A DNA stretch of 19,540 nt from the NCBI GenBank assembly GCA_016177145.1, contig JACOVV010000206.1, positions 1-19,540 of the forward strand, read 5' to 3'. The translations under genes were made by a program, and so were the position numbers. The notes under the pieces are model-generated. The model did not search any database. It had not been told where the DNA came from and was given only the letters and a program-made list of their open reading frames with translations. The stretch comes from Candidatus Omnitrophota bacterium (GTDB lineage: Bacteria > Omnitrophota > Gorgyraeia > JACOVV01). This document shows positions 14,152-19,540 of the stretch, in pieces (position 1 is the stretch's first letter; every line of letters starts with the position of its first letter).

Positions 14152-14387
14152 TGTCCGGACGCCTTCCCCGTATTACCGGCAAACAACTTGTTCGCAGTCT
14201 CACCAAGACGGGTTTTCTTGTTAAACGAATCGAAGGAAGCCATTACATCCTTCAGAAGCAATTCCCAGAAGGAACAGTAACGATTCCCGTTCCTGTTCAC
14301 GCCGGCAAAGTCATTAAACCTGGCTTGATGAATCATATCCTTCGGAAAGCACGCCTGAGTCCAGAAGAACTGCATAGATTCCTATAA
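14151..14387 (+). CDS. hicA: HicA-family mRNA interferase toxin
   Basis: HicA is a small dsRBD-like ribonuclease that cleaves mRNA when not held by HicB. The 78 residues start at ATG 14151, with GAGG 10 nt upstream; a TTG at 14148 just before it is in frame but less likely. The family signature is complete: PRITGKQLVRSLTKTGF, then GSHYIL with the catalytic H31, and VPVHAGKVIKPGLMNHILRK. The gene ends 6 nt inside the 3' end of pabB on the opposite strand, so there is no spare sequence between the toxin-antitoxin unit and the folate genes. Confidence 0.93.
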   Translation: MSGRLPRITGKQLVRSLTKTGFLVKRIEGSHYILQKQFPEGTVTIPVPVHAGKVIKPGLMNHILRKARLSPEELHRFL

Positions 14388-15791
14388 GTATAATGCCTCG
14401 GATTTCTGTTCTACATTTCTCATTGACTGCACCGCTTCCAGCAGCGCCTGCCCTTTGCGAAGGGTTTCTTCGTATTCCTTCTCCGGGATCGAATCGGCCA
14501 CGATGCCGGCACCGACTTGAATGAAAAGTTTTCCTTGAGAAACCACGAATGTCCGGATCACGATGTTGAGATCCATCTCCCCGGAAAAACTCAAATAGCC
14601 GACTGAACCGGTATATAATCCTCGCTTCACCGGTTCCAATTCCTCAATAATCTCCATCGCGCGAATCTTGGGAGTTCCTGTAATCGTCCCCCCTGGGAAA
14701 GCGGCTTCAACCGCATCCAGCCGGTCACGATCCTTTCGCAACCGCCCCTGGACATTGGAGACAATGTGGCGGACATGCGAGTATTCCTCGACCGTCATCA
14801 ATTCATTCACTTCCACTGAGCCATACTCACACACTCTCCCTAAATCGTTTCGCTCCAAATCCATCAACATCACGTGTTCAGCCCGCTCCTTGGGACTCAG
14901 CAATAACTCTTCCGCGTAGCGGTGATCCATGAACCTGTTTTGAGCGACCCGGGGCCGGGTTCCGGCAATGGGGCGAGTTTCCACTAAATCCCCCTGTACT
15001 CTTAGAAGGCGTTCCGGTGAACATCCGGCAATTGTGACTTTGCTCATCGGCAGATAGCAGGCAAAGGGAGATGGATTAATTTCCCGCAACCGGAGATAAA
15101 GTAGGGGCACATTGCAATGTGCCCCTACCGGATCGCCGCTGATATCGGCGGAAATCCTTTGAGAAAGATTGACCTGGTAGATATCGCCTGCGGCGATGTA
15201 TTCCTTGGCGCGGAGAACCATTTGCTCGAAATGGCTCTGGGTCATTTCGAATTGGATGTTGCTGATATTCGGGCGTAGGGGCACATTGCAATGTGCCCCT
15301 ACGTTCATCTTACACAACAGCATTTCATGACAAGAAAATAATCTTTTAATAATTTCCCGATATTCTTTCTCCCCCTGTTCTCCCGGATAAAACGGTTCCG
15401 CCACCCAGCACCGGTTCTCCTGGTGATCCCAACTGATGACCGTCTGGACCTGTACCCATTCACTCTCCCCCTCATAACTAAAATAACCAATTAATCCCGC
15501 TGTAAACGGAGGCAGTCCAGGAGAAGCTGCCGCTTTTTTCTGATTTAAAATCTCTCTTAGTTGATTGACTTCATGAAACGTATCAATTGGATTCAACCCG
15601 ATAAAAGAATACCGCCCGGTATTGGGATGAAACCGGGCGCTGTCGAGCCAGTAACTGCGGACTTGATTTTCCTGGAGAGATAAAAAAACTATTGCTGGGT
15701 CAGGCGCTGGGGAGATCTCCGCTGAGATAACAACCCCCTCCCGTCTTTTTTGAATCCGCTGTATCTCCTGCCATGAAGGACAAATTACCAC
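14382..15791 (-). CDS. pabB: Aminodeoxychorismate synthase component I, with two identical inserts
   Basis: PabB converts chorismate and ammonia (from PabA) to aminodeoxychorismate, the precursor of p-aminobenzoate. The 469 residues include the N-terminal half (YWLDSARFHPNTGRYSFIG) and the chorismate-binding domain: GDIYQVNLSQRI, REINPSPFACYLP, ETRPIAGTRPR, ERNDLGRVCEYGSVEV, GGTITGTPKIRAMEIIEELEP. MDLNIVIRT favours PabB over TrpE. VGAHCNVPL occurs twice, at 164-172 and 222-230, each encoded by the same 28-bp palindrome. The second interrupts the normally continuous GDP...LYLRLREINP segment. The start is a GTG at 15791 overlapping the lipoprotein stop by 7 nt, with no earlier ATG and no clear Shine-Dalgarno. 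No pabA is in the window. Confidence 0.93.
   Translation of the reverse strand: MVICPSWQEIQRIQKRREGVVISAEISPAPDPAIVFLSLQENQVRSYWLDSARFHPNTGRYSFIGLNPIDTFHEVNQLREILNQKKAAASPGLPPFTAGLIGYFSYEGESEWVQVQTVISWDHQENRCWVAEPFYPGEQGEKEYREIIKRLFSCHEMLLCKMNVGAHCNVPLRPNISNIQFEMTQSHFEQMVLRAKEYIAAGDIYQVNLSQRISADISGDPVGAHCNVPLLYLRLREINPSPFACYLPMSKVTIAGCSPERLLRVQGDLVETRPIAGTRPRVAQNRFMDHRYAEELLLSPKERAEHVMLMDLERNDLGRVCEYGSVEVNELMTVEEYSHVRHIVSNVQGRLRKDRDRLDAVEAAFPGGTITGTPKIRAMEIIEELEPVKRGLYTGSVGYLSFSGEMDLNIVIRTFVVSQGKLFIQVGAGIVADSIPEKEYEETLRKGQALLEAVQSMRNVEQKSEALYL
15101..15128. repeat. Perfect 28-bp palindrome in pabB, copy A (GTAGGGGC family)
   Basis: GTAGGGGCACATTG is followed at once by its exact complement. 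It is identical over 28 bp to copy B, 146 bp away. It is read in frame as VGAHCNVPLL, between GDP and LYLRLREINP of the chorismate-binding domain. Confidence 0.95.
15274..15303. repeat. Perfect 30-bp palindrome in pabB, copy B (GTAGGGGC family)
   Basis: The 28-bp core at 15275-15302 is identical to copy A, and one more flanking base pair (C and G) extends the symmetry to 30 bp. It is read as VGAHCNVPLR at residues 164-173, in the linker between the N-terminal and chorismate-binding parts of PabB. Confidence 0.95.
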
Positions 15792-16366
15792 GACACTAGA
15801 AGGCGCGCCTGTTGTTTACGCAGGCGGATTTCCTCTTCCAGTTTCTTGATCTGGAGTTTTAATTCCTGACGCTGTACCGCCAGCCGGGCGAGCTGGTTCT
15901 TCAGTTCCTGTTCGGCAGAGGCATTCGTATCGGCTCCCCCTTGAGCCGGCTGTTGAATCTGGTTCTCTAACTGCCGAATCTCTTTATCCGCCTGCCGGAA
16001 CTGATCCTGGGTTTGTTTCAATTGGGATTCAAGATCTTTTTTCAGCTGGCCGACTTGATCCCGTTCCGGAGCCATTTTGGCCTGCAAGGTTTGAACCTTT
16101 GCTTGAAACTCCTTCTCCTGGGCGCCGAGCTGGTCTCGAAGCTCTTTGATTTTTCCATCCAGGTCTGTTTTGACCGCGTCAAACTGGGCTTGCAAGCTGG
16201 CGATTTCAGAGCGAATCACCTGTTTTTTCTCCCAGGCGCCGCTAAAGGAGGGGTCCTTCTGGAGCACCTGTTCCGCCTGGGTTTCCAGCGGCTGGGAGCA
16301 GCCCAAAAGCAAGACCACAGACCACAGTCCACAGACCACAGACAAAAACAACGTGCTCCGTCTCAT
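15785..16366 (-). CDS. Coiled-coil lipoprotein of unknown function
   Basis: Read from ATG 16366, the product is 193 residues. The signal peptide MRRSTLFLSVVCGLWSVVLL leads to a lipobox L20-L21-G22-C23, so lipidation at C23 and export are expected. The rest (about 50-190) is rich in Q, K, E and L with coiled-coil periodicity, broken by a short linker QPAQGGADTNASAE. I recognise no named family; it could be an envelope spacer or scaffolding protein. Most of the hydrophobic signal core is encoded by a 7-base tandem repeat, which is odd. A longer in-frame extension upstream lacks support because a promoter-like box precedes this ATG. It overlaps pabB by 7 nt. Confidence 0.8.
   Translation of the reverse strand: MRRSTLFLSVVCGLWSVVLLLGCSQPLETQAEQVLQKDPSFSGAWEKKQVIRSEIASLQAQFDAVKTDLDGKIKELRDQLGAQEKEFQAKVQTLQAKMAPERDQVGQLKKDLESQLKQTQDQFRQADKEIRQLENQIQQPAQGGADTNASAEQELKNQLARLAVQRQELKLQIKKLEEEIRLRKQQARLLVSW
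16313..16343. repeat. Heptanucleotide tandem repeat (GACCACA type) encoding a signal peptide core
   Basis: On the plus strand GACCACA, GACCACA, GTCCACA, GACCACA follow in register, then a partial GAC. On the coding strand it is read as about SVVCGLWSVV, the hydrophobic core of the lipoprotein signal peptide. Because 7 is not a multiple of 3, successive units are read in different frames. Confidence 0.85.
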
Positions 16367-16373
16367 GAAAGGA

Positions 16374-16382
16374 ATTATATCA
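16374..16382 (-). promoter_or_regulatory. Extended -10 promoter element of the lipoprotein gene
   Basis: The minus strand reads TGATATAAT, a perfect extended -10, in the gap after dcd. The hexamer ends 7 nt before the ATG at 16366, which puts the expected transcription start on or next to the A of the ATG. The intervening TCCTTTC has no Shine-Dalgarno. Confidence 0.6.
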
Positions 16383-16403
16383 TAATTGGGTATTACAGTG
16401 TTC

Positions 16404-16985
16404 TTATCCTTCCACCCGGCTGGTGGTGATGGCGGTCTGCTTCTGGTACTTTCCCTTCTTATCAGCATAGGAAACTTCGCAGATCTCGTCGCTTTCTAAA
16501 AATACCATCTGGGCGATCCCTTCATTGGCATAGAGCTTGGCGGGAACTGGAGCGGTATTGGAAATGGAAATCGTCAAGTACCCCTCCCATTCCGGCTCGG
16601 AAGGAGTGACGTTGACGATGATCCCGCATCGGGCGTAGGAACTTTTGCCAAAGCAGAGGGCTAAAATATTGCGAGGGATTCGGAAATATTCCAAACTACG
16701 CGCTAAAACAAACGAGTTGGCGGGAATAACACAGACGTCCCCTTTAAGATAGGTGAGCGAACGCGGATTGAAGTTTTTAGGGTCAATGACTTGGGGACAG
16801 TCCCCTTCGGGGACAGTCCCCTTAAACCCGGCAAATACCTGAAATTCGTCCGCAATCCGGATATCGTAACCGTAACTCGACGGCCCGAAACTGATGCACC
16901 CCTGCCGCACCTGCGACTCGACGAACGGCTCGATCATCCGGTGGTCGAGAGACATGCGCTTAATCCAAGAATCGGGTTTGATCAT
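16404..16985 (-). CDS. dcd: dCTP deaminase with a palindromic insert
   Basis: Dcd deaminates dCTP to dUTP, feeding dTMP synthesis. From ATG 16985 it is 193 residues, starting [20 protein letters not shown] as in relatives. [43 protein letters not shown] and the catalytic region [20 protein letters not shown] are intact. Between VFAGF and VIDPKNF, about 8-10 residues ([10 protein letters not shown]) are encoded by two copies of GGGGACAGTCCCC. Relatives have a shorter loop here, from memory. The ATG overlaps the nrdJ stop (ATGA); ATG 16991 is an alternative. Pairing with nrdJ puts both in deoxynucleotide supply. The bifunctional dCTP deaminase/dUTPase form cannot be excluded. Confidence 0.95.
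   Translation of the reverse strand: MIKPDSWIKRMSLDHRMIEPFVESQVRQGCISFGPSSYGYDIRIADEFQVFAGFKGTVPEGDCPQVIDPKNFNPRSLTYLKGDVCVIPANSFVLARSLEYFRIPRNILALCFGKSSYARCGIIVNVTPSEPEWEGYLTISISNTAPVPAKLYANEGIAQMVFLESDEICEVSYADKKGKYQKQTAITTSRVEG
16793..16821. repeat. Tandem GGGGACAGTCCCC element in dcd
   Basis: Two 13-bp copies, 16793-16805 and 16809-16821, are separated by TTC. Each is a near-palindrome (GGGGAC and GTCCCC around one base). The same unit flanks an inner hairpin in purH, where the spacer also starts TTCG on the matching strand. The coding-strand read GTVP is shared between dcd and purH. Confidence 0.88.
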
Positions 16986-19540
16986 GAGCATCCAATCGAA
17001 TTCCCGCAATTGAGGCACTTGTAGCAGGCGCCATTGCGGACGGTAATGTGCCCGCAGATATTGCAGAACGGCGCGTCCCCCATCATCTGCGCTAAATGCT
17101 CATCCAATGCCCCGGCGGCGTTTCCTTTTCCGTTGCCGTTGCCTCCACCTCCCACCGCTTCAGCGACACTGAGCGTCGGAGCCGGGTATGGTTTGGACGC
17201 CTTGGGCGCTTCCTCTGTTTGTTTGCCTTGCGAATCTTCCGCTGTTTTCTTCTGTTTCTCTAATTGCAGCATTATCTCTTCCGGTTTTACCTGCACAAAA
17301 TCGGTCCGCCCCAGATACTCCATTCCCAGCACTCGGAAGATGTAATCAATCATCGAGGTGGCAAATTTAATGTTGGGATGATCCACAGTCCCTTGGGGTT
17401 CGAAACGAGTGAAGGTAAACACATCCACGAACTCTTCCAGCGGAACTCCGTATTGCAGTCCCAGCGAGACGGCGATGGCAAAGCAGTTCATCATGCTTCT
17501 AAACGCCGCTCCCTCCTTGTGCATATCAATGAAGATTTCTCCCAGTTTTCCGTCGTCATACTCGCCGGTGCGCAGATAGACTTTTTGCCCGCCGACTTTG
17601 GCCTCGACGGTGAACCCGCTTCTCTTCTTGGGAAGCCGCTGACGTTCCAGACGAACCGGCTGTTGAGCTTGCGCCGGGGCCGTGGAAGTTTTATCGTTAC
17701 TGTTATCCCCTTTTGTATTGAGCGGCTGAGACATTTTGCATCCATCGCGGTAAAGAGCCGCGGCTTTGAGTCCCAATCGCCAGCTCTCGGTATAAATCCG
17801 TTCGATTTCTTCAACCGTGATCTCATTCGGCAGATTCACTGTCTTGGAGATGGCTCCTGAGATAAACGGCTGCGCCGCCGCCATCATCCGGATATGTCCC
17901 ATCGGAGCGATGAACCGGCGGCCGTAACGTCCGCACTTATTGGCGCAGTCAAAGATCGGCAGATGATCCGCCGTCAAATGAGGGGCGCCCTCTACTGTCA
18001 TGGTCCCGCAGATGACCTGGGCCGCTTCCTCAATCTGCTCGGCCGTGAAACCGAGCGTTTTGAGCAGATCAAATTTCGGACTCTTGTACTGCTCGGGTTT
18101 AAACTCAAACCGATGCAACGCCGCTTCTCCAAGAGTCCAAGCGTTAAAAGCGTGGCTTAACTCGAACGCTCCCGGCAATACGGACTCTACCTTCTTTAAA
18201 TCTTCCGTCGTGAATCCTTTCGCCGCCAGCGTCTGCTCATTAATGTGCGGCGCCCCCTTGAGAGTCATGGTTCCGACCACATAGCTAATGATGTCGTGGA
18301 TCTGAGATTGAGCGTAGCCGAGCCGCTTGAGCGCCGTCGGGATGGATTGGTTCACGATTTTGAAATACCCGCCGCCGGCCAGTTTCTTGAATTTCACCAG
18401 CGCGAACTCCGGCTCAACCCCTGTGGTATCGCAGTCCATCAGCAAAGCAATGGTTCCGGTCGGAGCAAGAACCGTGGTTTGAGCGTTGCGATAACCGTGT
18501 TGTCTTCCCAACTCCACCGCCCCGTCCCAGTCCTCGCGAGCCGCTTTGAGCAGATCGCCGTCGCAGAGCCGGTCGTCAATGGCGTAAGCGGCCGCGCGGT
18601 GCATTTCCATCACTTCCAAAAATGGCTCCCGGTTCTTTTCATAGCCGGGGAATGGCCCTTTATCGGCCGCGATTTCAGCCGACACGCGGTAAGCGTGGCC
18701 GCAGAGAATCGCCGTCAACGCTCCCGAAATGGCGCGCGCCTTGTCGCTGTCGTAAGGAATGCCGTTGACCATCAAGAGTGTTCCGAGGTTCGCGTATCCC
18801 AGTCCCAGCGGACGATAATCGTGGCTGTTGCGGGCGATCTTCGCCGTCGGATAGGAAGCGAAATCAACAATGATCTCCATCGCCGTTGTAAAAACGCGGA
18901 TCGCCTGGTGGTATCCGGCGATGTCAAAAACGCCGTTTTCATTCCACAGTTTCATCAGGTTAATCGAAGCGAGATTGCAAGCGGAGTCGTCAAGGAACAT
19001 ATACTCCGAGCATGGGTTACTTGCATTAATCCGGCCGCTCTTCTTGGAGGTATGCCATTTGTTAATCGTGGAGTCGAATTGGACGCCGGGATCCGCGCAG
19101 GCCCAGGCCGCCTCTGAAATCTGGCGCATTAACTCGCGCGCTTTATAGGTCTGGGCGATCTCTCCGGTCGTGCGGAATTTCGTCTGCCAGAGACCGTCAT
19201 CGAGATAAGATTGCATGAATTCATCGGAGATCCGGACCGAGTTGTTCGAGTTTTGTCCGGAGACGGTCTTGTAAGCTTCACCGTTAAAATCGGACGGATA
19301 GCCGTTTTCAATCAACAGACGGACTTTTTTCTCTTCCTTTAATTTCCAATTGATGAAATCGCCGATTTCAGGATGATCCATGTCCAGGCAGACCATCTTG
19401 GCCGCCCGCCGGGTCGTTCCTCCCGATTTCGTCGCTCCCGCTCCCTTATCTAAAACCTCCAGGAAAGACATGAGTCCGGAGGAAGTCCCTCCCCCAGAAA
19501 GTTTTTCCTGGTGCCCGCGGATTTTTGAAAAATTAGTCCC
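16982..19540 (-). CDS. nrdJ: Vitamin B12-dependent (class II) ribonucleotide reductase, N-terminus cut by the window edge
   Basis: NrdJ reduces ribonucleotides to deoxyribonucleotides with adenosylcobalamin, without oxygen or a separate radical subunit. The frame is open to the edge, beginning GTNFSKIRG and [20 protein letters not shown], so the ATG at 19471 is internal; 852 residues are visible. Key points are [16 protein letters not shown] with the thiyl-radical cysteine and glutamate of NPCSE, the [20 protein letters not shown] loop, and a TSCPD-type domain near the C-terminus (about [17 protein letters not shown] onward). The terminal zinc-ribbon-like cluster is C-x2-C-x9-C-x2-C-x2-C ([20 protein letters not shown]). 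Two similar segments, [10 protein letters not shown] and [10 protein letters not shown], suggest an internal duplication usual in this subfamily. No cobalamin riboswitch is visible, since the 5' end lies outside. Confidence 0.95.
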   Translation of the reverse strand, partial: GTNFSKIRGHQEKLSGGGTSSGLMSFLEVLDKGAGATKSGGTTRRAAKMVCLDMDHPEIGDFINWKLKEEKKVRLLIENGYPSDFNGEAYKTVSGQNSNNSVRISDEFMQSYLDDGLWQTKFRTTGEIAQTYKARELMRQISEAAWACADPGVQFDSTINKWHTSKKSGRINASNPCSEYMFLDDSACNLASINLMKLWNENGVFDIAGYHQAIRVFTTAMEIIVDFASYPTAKIARNSHDYRPLGLGYANLGTLLMVNGIPYDSDKARAISGALTAILCGHAYRVSAEIAADKGPFPGYEKNREPFLEVMEMHRAAAYAIDDRLCDGDLLKAAREDWDGAVELGRQHGYRNAQTTVLAPTGTIALLMDCDTTGVEPEFALVKFKKLAGGGYFKIVNQSIPTALKRLGYAQSQIHDIISYVVGTMTLKGAPHINEQTLAAKGFTTEDLKKVESVLPGAFELSHAFNAWTLGEAALHRFEFKPEQYKSPKFDLLKTLGFTAEQIEEAAQVICGTMTVEGAPHLTADHLPIFDCANKCGRYGRRFIAPMGHIRMMAAAQPFISGAISKTVNLPNEITVEEIERIYTESWRLGLKAAALYRDGCKMSQPLNTKGDNSNDKTSTAPAQAQQPVRLERQRLPKKRSGFTVEAKVGGQKVYLRTGEYDDGKLGEIFIDMHKEGAAFRSMMNCFAIAVSLGLQYGVPLEEFVDVFTFTRFEPQGTVDHPNIKFATSMIDYIFRVLGMEYLGRTDFVQVKPEEIMLQLEKQKKTAEDSQGKQTEEAPKASKPYPAPTLSVAEAVGGGGNGNGKGNAAGALDEHLAQMMGDAPFCNICGHITVRNGACYKCLNCGNSIGCS

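Noticed and set aside
16013..16429. Plus-strand open frame of 138 codons opposite the lipoprotein gene
   Set aside because: Its leucine-rich composition is the complement of a Gln/Lys/Glu-rich coiled coil; there is no start signal.
16367..16468. N-terminal extension of the lipoprotein beginning [13 protein letters not shown]
   Set aside because: It overlaps the end of dcd and would bury the signal peptide; ATG 16366 gives a proper signal sequence and lipobox.
18245..19117. Long plus-strand open frame of 290 codons opposite nrdJ
   Set aside because: It is antisense to well-conserved NrdJ sequence, lacks recognisable motifs and has no ribosome site. It is a shadow of codon usage on the other strand.
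1..19540. CRISPR array, tRNA, rRNA or transposase
   Set aside because: No regularly spaced direct repeats with unique spacers, no recognisable tRNA or rRNA, and no transposase gene were seen. The palindromic elements are too short to be autonomous.

Overview
This window holds about 21 densely packed genes, 19 of them on the minus strand. Both edge genes are partial: a CHASE2-domain sensor at the left edge and a B12-dependent ribonucleotide reductase at the right edge. There are no rRNA or tRNA genes, no CRISPR array and no transposase. A lipoprotein with a clear lipobox, a periplasmic-type L,D-transpeptidase and bacterial AccA, MnmE and ComM point to a diderm bacterium. The plant-like acetolactate synthase, the gene mix and the many short palindromes fit an uncultured lineage such as Omnitrophota or a relative of the PVC group. 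That placement is a guess from gene flavour, not from a phylogenetic marker.

Layout by decreasing coordinate (the direction of most transcription): nrdJ (partial) and dcd; a coiled-coil lipoprotein and pabB; a plus-strand hicBA toxin-antitoxin pair; a class IV aminotransferase (pabC-like), purH, folC and a DUF309 gene; then mnmE and a histidine phosphatase. Next comes the plus-strand comM/yifB. Divergent from it is a second minus-strand run: ilvB, a membrane-anchored coiled-coil protein, a divergent PAP2 (DUF212) protein, a LysM L,D-transpeptidase, accA, a STAS anti-anti-sigma factor, an RsbW-like kinase and the CHASE2 protein.

The right half has a folate and nucleotide theme. PabB and the aminotransferase would make p-aminobenzoate and FolC would polyglutamylate folates. 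PurH uses 10-formyl-THF and MnmE uses methylene-THF. NrdJ and Dcd make deoxynucleotides. The left half mixes branched-chain amino acid and fatty-acid synthesis with envelope genes and a partner-switching signalling module.

The most unusual content is a set of small palindromic elements, several of them inside conserved protein-coding genes without breaking the reading frame. One family has constant GTAGGGGC/GCCCCTAC tips around variable but still self-complementary cores. It occurs twice in pabB as identical 28-bp copies, twice in purH, and twice between purH and folC, and a single arm lies in purH. A second family, built on GGGGACAGTCCCC, is in dcd and purH. A third, a 63-bp inverted repeat, is in the DUF309 gene. 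Tandem repeats with a 7-base period but unrelated units also occur, one in purH and one forming most of a lipoprotein signal peptide. The arrangement resembles the Rickettsia palindromic elements that insert in protein genes.

A second recurring pattern is a -10 box, three of four in extended form, lying only 7 to 11 nt before the ATG of four genes that lack a Shine-Dalgarno sequence. This suggests leaderless or near-leaderless transcripts. hicBA instead has a full consensus promoter and candidate operator dyads, and it splits the pabB and pabC-like genes.
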